A stretch of DNA of 64,000 nt, from assembly GCA_021401465.1 (NCBI GenBank), contig JADDMT010000004.1, positions 62,001 through 126,000 of the forward strand, given 5' to 3'. A program made the position numbers and the translations under genes. This document shows, piece by piece, positions 19,637-29,024 of the stretch. This DNA comes from Teratosphaeria epicoccoides. Taxonomy: Eukaryota > Ascomycota > Dothideomycetes > Mycosphaerellales > Teratosphaeriaceae. The notes below the pieces were generated by a model that was not told the DNA's origin, searched no databases, and was given only the letters and a program-made list of their open reading frames with translations. Positions within the stretch are counted from its first letter, which is position 1. The number at the start of each line of letters is the position of its first letter.

Positions 19637-21277
19637 ATGGCCGGCATCGAGGTCCACAGCGGCAGCCCGCTGGCGGAGCGCATACAAAGCGCCGCCCAGC
19701 AGAAGCTGATGGAGCTGGGATGGGCGCCCGAGGAGAGCGATACCACCCTGTCGGAATACGTGACGATGATGCTGGTGAACGGGAAGGACGCCCAGGGAGT
19801 GCGGGCGGAGCTGGGCGGCGAGTTGCTCGGCGTGGGTGAAGAGGATGCCGGTGTTGGCGACTTCACCGAATGGCTCTTCCAGCAAGTGCAGTCCATGAGT
19901 GGCGGTGGCGCACAACAAGAACAGGATCCGGGGGCCACCACGGTGGAGCCGCAGATGCAGACAGACGATGCGGAGGATCAGGCGATGGGTGATGCCGCCC
20001 CTGTGGACGGAGCGTATGTCTCACCCTCATCCGGACACGATGCCGCGTGCGCCAGCATCAAGGGAGCCGCCGGCATCGTGGACCCGCTCGCACACGAACT
20101 GACCGCGTCCAATAGTCCCACCGGCCCACGATCAATGCGCAACGGCAGCGACACCGGCAGAGGGCGGGGACGGGGAGGCCGCATGCTTGGCCAGATGAAC
20201 CGAAATATGGATCGCTCACAAGATGACCCACTGAGAAAGATCAAGGGTGCCGCAAACAGAATAGACGCGCATGCAGGAAGGCCGCCGCGAGGACCACGAG
20301 GCTCCAATGTCGCGAATGGCCTACAACGCGCCATGAACGGCGGCAGAGGGGGACATCAAGGAATGGCACAGTTGAACGTGATGCCGAACGGCCCGATGGG
20401 CAACATGGATCCCCAAAACCAGATGGCATTCATGCAAATGATGCAGATGCAGGCTGAGATGATGCAGCAGATGATGGCGAATGGAGGGCAGCTGCCGGGT
20501 CAGGGTGGCTTCCGAAAGGGAGGCCGTGGTGGGAAGCCTCTCTTGGATCGCATGGATGGCAAGCGCGGAGGTCGAGGCGGAAAGCAGCAAAGCCACGCAG
20601 GCTCACAGAACGGCGACGCAGCATCGAACGGCGGCATGGACCTCGATAAGCCATTGACGGACACTTCCAGAGCGAAATTCGATACGGTTTGCAAGTTCAA
20701 CCTCTACTGCACGAATGCGACCTGCGAGTTCGCTCATCAAAGCCCCGCCAACAAGAATCCGGCTGTCATCGTCGACACGTCGGACACGTGCTCCTACGGC
20801 GCCAAGTGCCAGAACTTCAAGTGCACTGCTCGCCATCCATCGCCGGCCAAGCGACAGCAATATAACAACACGTATACCGCCGATAAGTCCGAAACCATGT
20901 GCCGTTTCTATCCCAACTGCACCAATCCGGCGTGTCCGTTCAAGCATCCAGATGCCGCGCCCTGCAGGAACGGCGCCGACTGCCAGAACTCCGGTTGCAC
21001 ATTTGCACATTCCACCATCATGTGCCGGTACCCACAATGCACGAAACCTCATTGTCCTTTCAAGCACGCGGAGGGTCAGCGCGGTACATACAAGGACAAG
21101 ATCTGGACGGCAGAAGGTGGCGAGCCAGCCAATGGCGGTAAGACCGAGAGATTCGCTGAGCTGGCAGGCACAGATGGCCAGGGTGCAGAGGTCATTCTGC
21201 CGGGCAAGCAGGAGAATGGCGACGGTGCTAATGGCATGAGCGATCTCCAGGCGGCGAATGGAGGTCTGGTCACGTAG
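19637..21277 (+). CDS. NAB2: Nuclear poly(A) RNA-binding protein Nab2 (CCCH zinc fingers)
   Basis: Nab2 binds poly(A) tails, limits their length and links mRNA to export. The single exon gives 546 residues. The N-terminal helical PWI-like fold (about 1-85) includes AERIQSAAQQKLMELGW and GDFTEWLFQQVQ. The middle has RGG/GRG runs (GRGRGRGGR), then a Met/Gln stretch around 255-285 (MAFMQMMQMQAEMMQQMM). Five CCCH fingers follow: CKFNLYCTNATCEFAH (about 351), CSYGAKCQNFKCTARH (384), CRFYPNCTNPACPFKH (420), CRNGADCQNSGCTFAH (441) and CRYPQCTKPHCPFKH (462). Yeast Nab2 has seven. After the TAG at 21275-21277 the same frame stays open for another 56 codons (see findings). Confidence 0.9.
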   Translation: MAGIEVHSGSPLAERIQSAAQQKLMELGWAPEESDTTLSEYVTMMLVNGKDAQGVRAELGGELLGVGEEDAGVGDFTEWLFQQVQSMSGGGAQQEQDPGATTVEPQMQTDDAEDQAMGDAAPVDGAYVSPSSGHDAACASIKGAAGIVDPLAHELTASNSPTGPRSMRNGSDTGRGRGRGGRMLGQMNRNMDRSQDDPLRKIKGAANRIDAHAGRPPRGPRGSNVANGLQRAMNGGRGGHQGMAQLNVMPNGPMGNMDPQNQMAFMQMMQMQAEMMQQMMANGGQLPGQGGFRKGGRGGKPLLDRMDGKRGGRGGKQQSHAGSQNGDAASNGGMDLDKPLTDTSRAKFDTVCKFNLYCTNATCEFAHQSPANKNPAVIVDTSDTCSYGAKCQNFKCTARHPSPAKRQQYNNTYTADKSETMCRFYPNCTNPACPFKHPDAAPCRNGADCQNSGCTFAHSTIMCRYPQCTKPHCPFKHAEGQRGTYKDKIWTAEGGEPANGGKTERFAELAGTDGQGAEVILPGKQENGDGANGMSDLQAANGGLVT

Positions 21278-22330
21278 GAGGACCAGCTGAAGAGGTTCTC
21301 TGCCGGGATGGAAAGGAGGAATGCTGTGGTGTTGCATCCGAGCGCGCCTCCCACGCCGCCTGGGCTTGAAGACGATGGTGTCTCGCCGCGCAGGCTGCTT
21401 CACAGGCTAGGAGAGAGTCTATCGGGCTCGCCGAACGGCTCCTAAGCATTTGGATATATAGAGCGGGAGATGTGTATTATGAGGCGAGCCAGGGAGCTCG
21501 AACGCCCCTCGAAAAAGAGGCAGGCCTGTATCACTATGAGCCGGATTCCGTAGAGCAACGTATGCTTGAGATGGGTATGTAAATGCTATGAAGCGCGGCG
21601 TCGGAACAGGACGCTTTTTGTATTAGTGTTGAGTGACTGACTCTGGTCTTCTTGCTGTGAAGCTAATGTGAGCAGAATGGCCGGGAATGACGTCGTGACC
21701 TACAGTTGGCTAGCTCCAGGGCCATCACACTTCGACTTCGACTTATACCCTCGCGGCTGAAGTACATAGCTCCCACGCAATGATCGACCCATCACACCTT
21801 GCTGATCGACACTCCATCCATGACCCCGAAAGGCGTCAACATGTCACCACCAAAGACCAATAATCTCGACCTGCACGTTCTCCCCGCTCATCAGACCTAA
21901 TACCACCCACCCATCCAGCTCACAGGAAAACCTCCCAGCAACAAACACTGGAATCCCGTTGTGCGATCGGGCGGTCTCAGAAACCTCCCTCGGACTCGCG
22001 GCGCCGGCGCAGATCCTCGCCCACTCGTCCTCCGCGGCTTGATTTCGACGGCCAGGTCGGTCGTACCGGCTTTCGAGAGGGAGGTCGTCGCGTCAGTGGA
22101 GGGCGTGCATTGTGCGGGGTTTTTGCACGGGTTGCTGGAGAGAGGTGTGGGGGGTGAGGGGTGCAGGTTGGTCGGGCGGGTGGGTGGACCGGAAGGCTGA
22201 GGGAGGCGGGCTTCAACGCACGCTGGGGCGGGTAAGACAGACTTTCGACATGGACTTTTGGTCTGGGACATATCGATGCTACTCATGTTTGGATCATGTT
22301 CTTGAAGTTATTCTCCGATCATCTCCTTCC
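21278..22330. other. Convergent intergenic region between NAB2 and the RRM gene
   Basis: The first 170 bp hold the in-frame continuation of NAB2. An open minus frame of 129 codons (21897-22286) is Pro/Thr-rich with no recognisable domain, and I do not call it a gene. Confidence 0.4.
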
Positions 22331-23161
22331 TCAACCCAGCATCTTGATCCCCGCCGTGTTCTTCACCGGCTTCTTCTCCACGTGCGCGGCGGTGTGAGCC
22401 CTCAGCGGATCCGCCCTCTTCCCTCGACCGTCCCGGTTCTTGTGGTTCTTCCCCTTGCACCGGGCGTCCTTGTGCACGACCGGCTTGATGTCGGTCTTGC
22501 TGCGCTGGATTGTCACCGGATGGCTGCCAATGTACTTGCCAACCATCTCTCGCGCGGCCTTGAAGCCTCGCTCACCGTCCACGAACGAGACGAAGCCGTA
22601 GCCTCGGGACTTGGTGGTGCGCTTGTCGCGGATGACGCGGGCTTTCGAGACGCCGTACGTGTCAAAGGCTTTCGCCAGGGAGTCGTCGGTGACTTCGCCG
22701 GCCAGGTTGCCGACCATGATGCGAAATTGCGTGGGATCCCATTCGAGCAGCGACTGGTCCTCCCACGTCTGGCCACCGCCTTTCCGGATGACCGTCTGAG
22801 ACTTGTCTCCTCCTCTCGCCGTGGCATCGGTCTTGTCTGCGGCGGCGGCGGCGCCGCGTGTGCCCAACGGGATGGTGTTGGCGTTGCCGGTGGGCTTGTC
22901 GGGCTTGGTGCCTCGTTTGAGACGGTCCTGCTCCTCGGGGGTGGCGTAGGCGGACTGCCACTGGGCGAGGGCAGCCTCATGCTCCGGGTCGTAGTTCGGA
23001 TTGGTGGCGGCATATGGTGGTGGGCGTGCGGTCGGCGGCGGTGGCGCAAACGGGTTGACGATGGGAGGTGGTGTGGCTCGGTAGTGTTGTTGCTGTGGAG
23101 CATACGGGTCGGTGTAGGCGGGCGGGTAGTTGTACCCATTGCCCGACTGGGAGTAGTCCAT
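22331..23161 (-). CDS. RRM protein, RBM42-like
   Basis: The likely start is the ATG at 23161 (MDYSQSGNGYNYPP), giving 276 residues; the open frame continues upstream but that part lacks protein character. The N-terminal third is Pro/Tyr/Gln-rich (PFAPPPPTARPPPY). The single RRM lies at about 147-225, with RNP2 FRIMVGNL and RNP1 KSRGYGFVSF. The lead-in SLLEWDPTQF and the tail GKYIGSHPVTIQRS are hallmarks of RBM42-type proteins, which bind mRNA and associate with splicing or stress-granule factors in animals; the fungal role is less known. The C-terminus is Lys/Arg-rich. It is divergent from the WW-domain gene. Confidence 0.85.
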   Translation of the reverse strand: MDYSQSGNGYNYPPAYTDPYAPQQQHYRATPPPIVNPFAPPPPTARPPPYAATNPNYDPEHEAALAQWQSAYATPEEQDRLKRGTKPDKPTGNANTIPLGTRGAAAAADKTDATARGGDKSQTVIRKGGGQTWEDQSLLEWDPTQFRIMVGNLAGEVTDDSLAKAFDTYGVSKARVIRDKRTTKSRGYGFVSFVDGERGFKAAREMVGKYIGSHPVTIQRSKTDIKPVVHKDARCKGKNHKNRDGRGKRADPLRAHTAAHVEKKPVKNTAGIKMLG

Positions 23162-23634
23162 GCCGAGAGTGTGTTGGATCGAGGCGCAGAAGGTGCGAGT
23201 GACGATGGCTTGCAAGCTGCACGAGTCATGTGCAAGATGAGCCAGGGTTGCATTAGTCATACATGTGCCTCGTACCTTCCCGTTCTGTGACTGTGGAGCT
23301 TCCGAGCCGGCAGAGAAGTATAAAATTGCTGTCCCATTTCCCGAAATAGAGTTCATCCTGTTCCAGCCCCTGCCTTCACGTGCTTCTTCTCCCTTCCATC
23401 ACCATGGTACAGGACCCATTTTTTCTATATTTACCATGTCGTGCATGCTCCGAGTGGCTGACCTTCCACGAGGAAGGAGCGGAGTGCAGAGCTATGACGC
23501 CAGCATGCACAGTACAGCTCTCGTAAGCTACCTTTACAGCCACCTCCAACTTTCACAGTTCGGGGCCTCAACTCTTCGCCACCTCAACTCCACCTCCCTG
23601 ACACCACCCCACCACCACCACCACCACCAATAAT
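23162..23634. promoter_or_regulatory. Divergent promoter region with a (CAC)n run
   Basis: A 473-bp gap lies between divergent ATGs. Directly upstream of the WW gene, at about 23610-23629, there is a run of CAC triplets ending CACCAATAATATG, probably in the 5' UTR. Confidence 0.45.
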
Positions 23635-24369
23635 ATGTCCTTCTTCGCACGTGGACCTGACGAGGAGGAAGAGAGCTTCACCGAGTCCCACACATCGGCT
23701 CACTACGACCGACACCGCTTCCAAGAGACCACCACCGATGACGACTCCGGCTACCGCCCACCCCCGCCTCAAGTCCCGTACCCCTGGCGCGCTCAGTGGG
23801 AGGACGGAGAGAGACGCTACATCTTCATCAACGAGCAGAACGGTGAGCGCACCTGGGAGTTCCCGGCCGGCTATGTTCAGCAGCAACAGAGCGATGGAGG
23901 AAGCTATGGTGGTGGAGAGAGTGGCCAACGTCCACAGTACCAGCGCCAGGAATACGGCGGCCAGGAGCAGAAGCACGGGCACGGCATGATGTACGGTGCC
24001 CTAGGCGCAGCGGCGGGTCTGGCCGGCGGTGCCTTTCTCGCACACGAGTGGAACCAGAACGGAGATCAGATCGAAGACAAGTTTGAGCACGACAAGAATG
24101 ACGTGGAGAATTTCCCCGAGAACGCTGCCCGCTGGACTGGCGAGAAGGTCGGAGACGTCGAGGATATTCCGCAGGATGTCGAGCAAGGGTTCGATCGCTT
24201 CGGAGACCGTGTTGAACAGGGTTGGGATCATACGGTGGCAAATGTGGAGGATGCGCCGGGGGATGTGGCGGAGTGGGTCGGTGGGAAGGTGGGTGGCGTG
24301 GAGCGGTTTGGGGATGAGATGGACGGTGCGTATGATGAGGGGAGGTATGAGGGTCGGGATGGTTTTTGA
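23635..24369 (+). CDS. WW-domain protein with glycine-zipper segment and C-terminal repeats
   Basis: A single exon gives 244 residues. A WW domain lies at about 50-78 (WRAQWEDGERRYIFINEQ, ending TWEFP), with the two signature Trp and the Pro. WW domains bind proline-rich ligands. A Gln/Gly/Tyr-rich linker follows. At about 122-140 a Gly/Ala zipper-like segment (YGALGAAAGLAGGAFLAHE) resembles short membrane-active helices. The C-terminal 90 residues are acidic and hold two clear and one degenerate copy of a ~21-residue unit (VENFPENAARWTGEKVGDV; VEDAPGDVAEWVGGKVGGV). WW-plus-glycine-zipper proteins occur in filamentous fungi, but their function is not established. Confidence 0.75.
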   Translation: MSFFARGPDEEEESFTESHTSAHYDRHRFQETTTDDDSGYRPPPPQVPYPWRAQWEDGERRYIFINEQNGERTWEFPAGYVQQQQSDGGSYGGGESGQRPQYQRQEYGGQEQKHGHGMMYGALGAAAGLAGGAFLAHEWNQNGDQIEDKFEHDKNDVENFPENAARWTGEKVGDVEDIPQDVEQGFDRFGDRVEQGWDHTVANVEDAPGDVAEWVGGKVGGVERFGDEMDGAYDEGRYEGRDGF

Positions 24370-26439
24370 TGTGTGGTGACGAGGCGGGGGGGGTGCATTG
24401 CCGGGACAAGCTGTGAGGCCGTCCAGGCTGAGATTGGCGTGGTTTGGTCTGCTTGATGGTGTAGTCACACGATCTGAATGCAACGAAATTGATCTCTCAA
24501 GACGATCGGCCAGCACTGACCCGACAGGACGCCATACGACAGAAGCATTTTCCGCTGGGGGGCTGTGTCTGTCCCGTTCGCTGTGGTGCAGAGCGCTGCC
24601 TGCAAACGCCCTGCTGCCTTTTGTTATGTGCGCAATGATGATGGGCATGGACTAAAAAAATAAAAAATCCAGACCGTGCGGTCGAGAAGTTTTTATAGAT
24701 ACTCCACAACGGTTCGAACAGCGCATGTTGTTCTGCAGTAGCGGAGGAGGAGTCGATGTTCTACTTTCATATTCCTTCCTCTTTATGACATGTATCTCTA
24801 CGATGCAAGGATTTTCTGAGGCACGAGATTGGCGTCTGTTTTGACGATGGGGGGCAATCCCTCGACCCTCTCTGCAAACACCAATCTGCTGCGACTTTCC
24901 AGTCAGCTGTCATCCACCTGAAATTGGACACCCCTATACCTCCAAAGCGCGGGGGGGGGGGACCCAATTCTCACAAAAGGGCAAGAAGCATCCCGGCACC
25001 TCCCAGCTCTGGAGATTGCAGACGCGTGAGTGGTTTTTTTTTTTCGCAGAGCTGAGGACTGGGCAGGAGTGCCTGGATCTTTGCTCTCTCTCGGGGACTT
25101 CCGGCCGAGTCGGGTGGGGTTTTCTCGGTCTCAATGCTGGCGTGGGCGGAGAAGAGTTTTGGGTGGCAGTCTAACGCGGCTTGGACTTAGATGCCGAGGA
25201 CGACGGATGCTGTGAGGGAGCGAGGGCGGGGAGAGGTGGCCTTTGTGCGGTTCTGGGACTGCTGTGGATTGCGAGAGGTCGGTCGGGGCGAGAACTCTCC
25301 GAGGAATCATTGATTTGGGCGGTTGGACGTGCTGGGTCCTGGGGCGTGAGAGCGTGGCTGTGCGTTACGAGGATGGTGTTGGCGAGCTCTCTGCACGAGT
25401 TCCGGGTTGCTGCTGAGGGGCTTTGAGGAGGTCTGAGGAATGGATCAGGTTTGTTATTACCATGCGGAGGGTCTGCGTTGTTCTGGGGCAGCGAATGCGA
25501 CGCGGGAGAGAGAGCATTGAATGGGAACACAAGACGTCCGCACCAGCGATGGCCGGGCGGTGAGGCACCCCTGCTCCTGCAGGTATGACTTTGCGAAGGT
25601 ATTAGTCAGTCGAACAAGGGCTCAAGATGTGTACGATGCTGCGTGGTTGGAACAGTCTGAGGGGATCTTCCAAGACGTGGCGCGAGAGCATCTGGGCGCT
25701 CGGACATTTCAGCGGACTACCGAATGGCGGTTCCTGCTTGCGCCTGCTCGTGGTCGTTTGGGAGATGCCGGGCTGGTGATTGCTGATGCGTCGATGCCTT
25801 TGGTTGTGGGGAGGAGAGGGTCGAGAGATAGGTATGAGATGATTAGAGCGGAGTGTGTCTGTGGTGTGAGGGATGGAAAGGCAGTGAGATTGGTTGAGAG
25901 TGGAAGGTTGAGCGTGGAATCGATTGGCATGGATAGAAAGGCTGCTGATTTCATCGCGCTGTCTCTGTGCTGCTTCATGGAGGGGAATCGACTGGGCTGC
26001 AGACGCACCTGCCCGCGCGGAGCTTGGGACTCTCCTGAGATTGTGGCCAGAGGCACATCGGGGGATGTTGAGGGATCCAGCATGGATTGCCGATGACTCT
26101 AAAGGGTGAATCAGGAATTCGGCGCACTTCTAGCATCCTCACAAGCAGGACTCGATCTCAAGCATACTAAGCCCCTCTTCTCACTTGAAAGAAATTATGA
26201 AAGTACTCATTGCCACTAGGCTAGCTATCCACGCTCAGTAGCCATCATGCACAGCTCTCGCCATCACGAGCAGGAAATTCCACATACCCATCCTCCCTCC
26301 TAGACCTGGAGAACGCCCACGCTCAGCATCATCTACGGTATCCCTAGGTCCTGCGACCATACCTCCTCCTCAAAGGACGGCAAGGCAAACTCGTAAGCAC
26401 CCAAATCCGCGGCCGCGTCTTCGCGAGCATTTCGCATCA
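24370..26439. other. Intergenic region with homopolymer tracts and ambiguous open frames
   Basis: Homopolymers include A-rich 24653-24666, G11 at 24951-24961 and T11 at 25034-25044. Between 25171 and 26096 open frames exist on both strands: a plus frame of 191 codons (25521-26096) and minus frames of 124 and 119 codons. Neither strand shows a domain, signal peptide or convincing splice sites. A real gene is possible, but I cannot choose a strand. Confidence 0.4.
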
Positions 26440-28392
26440 TTATGAGCAACTCCTCGTCGAAGCGATCGGCTGCCGAGCCTGCCACTTGCTCAAGCGATCG
26501 GCTGCCGAGCCTGCCACTTGCTCAAGCGATCGGCCAGTGCCTCTGTCGTCGCCGCGCTCTGGCTGGACAGCCTCGCTCGGACTCTGCTCGCCATTCTGGC
26601 GCGGGAAGATGTCATCCGGGCTCGGAACTTGCGTTGCAGGAGTGTCATCCTGCCCGTGACTTGCAGTGTCTCCGTCAAAGCACGACGAGAGTTGGGTCGA
26701 TGGTGACTGCGGAGTGGCAGTGACCGTGGAGCTGCCAGGGTGCTCGTGGAAGACGTCCTGCTCGTCTTGCTGGAGCTGGGGAGCAGGTAAAGGCTGCTCG
26801 GCTTGGACAGTTGGAGGGGTAACAGCGAACCCGAAGCTGCCTGTGTCATCATGCAAGACGTCCTGCTCGTCCTGCTGGAGCTGGGAGGCAGACAGCGGCT
26901 GCTCCGCCCAGAAATGCGCAGTCTGGCGAAGCTCGTGGAAATCTTGCCCAGCAGAGCCGAAAGTCTTCTGGTGGTAAGCCTGCGCAGGCTGCACGAGGGT
27001 CCCAGATGCAGCAGCTGAGTGCGCCCGTGGAGCGGCAGCCGCCACACGCTTCGACGGATGCTGCTCGCCATCTTCATCATCCCGGGCATACCCGCGCTTT
27101 CTGATAGGATTGGCAGGGATGCCCGAACCAGAGGGCGTGTAAGAGCGGTATGAAGCTTGCCGCTGTTGCACAGTCATGCTGTCGAACGGAGCGTGGAGAC
27201 GCTGCGTGCTGGCCGTAGCGCAATGCTGCTGCGGGACAGTCGACGCCATGTCAAACTGGCCTGTGGCGTCATGAGACGGGTGTTGTGAATCTTGCCCAGC
27301 CGCAAAGCCGTACATGTGCAGAAGCTGCTCGTACGACGGCTTACCAAGGGGCAGTTGACCGCTTATGAGCAGCTGGAAGCTATTGTCGGGCCGGATGATC
27401 ACATTTGAGACTTCGCTGCCAGCAGCCAGACCAAAGTTCGCCAGTGCTTGACAACAAGCCTCGTTGTCTGGCAGCTGCAGTACAATGCTGCCGTCATGTC
27501 TGAGCACCTTCTCTGACAGCTGAGGGTATGTCTTCTGCAGCGCAGGAGACATCTGTGCAGAAGGTCCAGCTAATGGTGGCGCAGGGCCTGACATTAGTAT
27601 GGGTAGCCTACTGGATGCTGATGCGAAGGACAATTTAGGATGTTGCGGCCTCGGATGACTGTGAAGCGGGCTCTGGTCTGGCGGTGTGAAGTGACGGGGT
27701 GGCCTCGTGCCAGGTGGTGAACGCGCTGAGGGAAGCATGTCCTGGCCAAGGCCTTCACCTGCCAGACTTGAGCAGTTGTGGTACTGTGGAGCCATCGTAG
27801 GCGCAGTTGGAGCCGGAGCGTGCGTGATTGGCGTGGTCGTGGGTGGCATGTGCACCTGGCTGGTGAGAACTGAGGTGGGCTTGGGTGCCAGCATTCTCTC
27901 TGATGGCGTCCTCGCCTGCGATACTGCCACCGACTGGGCCTTCTTCACGGCACTTGCATCCTGGTCTCGCCTCCTTTGCCGGAATCTCTTGACCCATAGG
28001 GCATCGTGCTTCTTGGTGAAATCATGGAGCCCTTGCTCGTCAAGACCTGGTGGAATGTTGACCGCTTCCACCCTGTCTGGAAAGACACGAGTGTATCTGT
28101 CAGTGTGGAGATCGACGTGGCCTGAGTGAATGTAATCTGGAAACGACGATGCTAGACGGCGACGCTTCTGGGGCCAAGAAAAGTCGGAGGACGTCGCCGG
28201 CCCAGTGGTGGATGGAGTCGTTGGGAGTGCCGGGATGCCGGGACCAGCCGGTACGCCTGGAGCTTGTGCAAATTGCGGTGCGAGGCTGTTCAGCAGCGTG
28301 GAGTCTGGAACTCTATAGCCAAAGGACTCGGAAGGAATGGTATCAGGATCAAAGAAAAGATCACCTTCCGTAAAACCTTGGAAGAATGCCAT
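26440..28392 (-). CDS. Unrecognised Pro/Gln-rich protein with one copy of a new ~65-residue domain
   Basis: A single exon gives 650 residues from MAFFQGFTEGDLFF. Most of it is low-complexity, rich in Pro, Gln, Ser and Thr. A basic run QKRRR lies near residue 75, and KRFRQRRRDQ near 137-146 could serve nuclear import. One compact region, about 301-368, looks folded. It contains QALANFGLAAG, RPD at 334-336, LLISG and YEQLLHMYGFA. This region recurs twice in the protein at 33270-36422 (see findings). The C-terminus has an internal duplication: AEQPLSASQLQQDEQDVLHD and AEQPLPAPQLQQDEQDVFHE. The last codons run through a 32-bp tandem repeat. No known family is recognised; a nuclear role is only a guess. 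Confidence 0.65.
   Translation of the reverse strand: MAFFQGFTEGDLFFDPDTIPSESFGYRVPDSTLLNSLAPQFAQAPGVPAGPGIPALPTTPSTTGPATSSDFSWPQKRRRLASSFPDYIHSGHVDLHTDRYTRVFPDRVEAVNIPPGLDEQGLHDFTKKHDALWVKRFRQRRRDQDASAVKKAQSVAVSQARTPSERMLAPKPTSVLTSQVHMPPTTTPITHAPAPTAPTMAPQYHNCSSLAGEGLGQDMLPSARSPPGTRPPRHFTPPDQSPLHSHPRPQHPKLSFASASSRLPILMSGPAPPLAGPSAQMSPALQKTYPQLSEKVLRHDGSIVLQLPDNEACCQALANFGLAAGSEVSNVIIRPDNSFQLLISGQLPLGKPSYEQLLHMYGFAAGQDSQHPSHDATGQFDMASTVPQQHCATASTQRLHAPFDSMTVQQRQASYRSYTPSGSGIPANPIRKRGYARDDEDGEQHPSKRVAAAAPRAHSAAASGTLVQPAQAYHQKTFGSAGQDFHELRQTAHFWAEQPLSASQLQQDEQDVLHDDTGSFGFAVTPPTVQAEQPLPAPQLQQDEQDVFHEHPGSSTVTATPQSPSTQLSSCFDGDTASHGQDDTPATQVPSPDDIFPRQNGEQSPSEAVQPERGDDRGTGRSLEQVAGSAADRLSKWQARQPIASTRSCS
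26460..26533. repeat. 32-bp tandem repeat, 2.3 copies, in a C-terminal coding end
   Basis: Exact copies lie at 26460-26491 and 26492-26523, followed by ten bases of a third. The unit is not a multiple of three, so the two copies are read in different frames: first EQVAGSAADR, then SKWQARQPIAS. The duplication therefore sets the C-terminus of the overlapping gene. Confidence 0.9.
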
Positions 28393-29024
28393 GCTGCAAA
28401 GACTGTCAGTGAAACCCTCATCAGCAGATGATATGCAGGTACATACCTTGCGGCCTTGCGAACAGAAGCGTGAAGAGGAAAAGACCGAGATGAAAAGTGA
28501 ATGAGCAGCGAGTTGTCGGGGGGAATGGCGCCTGCGCTGATGGAATGCTCGTGCTTGATGGTTAAAATGTCAGGAAGAACATTGCGCACCAGAGTTACTT
28601 ATACCAAAATGGCACAATTGCAGTATATGTCAATAAAGCATCTGGACGCTCGACAATACTATTGTCCATTGTCGCAAAAGAATGAGGTGGCTGGTCGCAA
28701 GTGAAGTGAACTCAGGACTCGAAGGCTTGGCGTCCCAATGCGGGAGGAGCGGTCAGTTCACGGACTCAGGCAGGAAAAGCCACAACCGGCTCGCAGGGCT
28801 TGCAATGTGGATACATATACCAACATTTATCGATAGTAAAAGGCTTGTTTGCTGAGCCTGAAGCTCCGTGAGATCAAAGGAAAGCTTCATGAGGTCAAAG
28901 GGCAGGGGGACAACATCTTGTTGCAATTGAACGGCGGCAAGCAAGGCCATGCGATTGCACAAACAGTTGCCCGTTTCAGCACCGCTGACAGCGCCGGCGT
29001 CGAGATGGAATGGATAGACGTACC
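28393..29024. other. Intergenic region
   Basis: It holds the promoter of the gene ending at 26440 and the 3' end of SGD1. No gene is supported. Confidence 0.45.

Noticed and set aside
20603..21403. 266-codon minus frame over NAB2
   Set aside because: Complement of the CCCH zinc-finger region; no support.
22112..23290. 392-codon plus frame over the RRM gene
   Set aside because: Antisense to a protein with intact RNP motifs; composition is that of a complement frame.
25521..26096. 191-codon plus frame as a gene
   Set aside because: Neither strand shows a domain, and the opposite strand is equally open; strand cannot be decided, so it is left unannotated.
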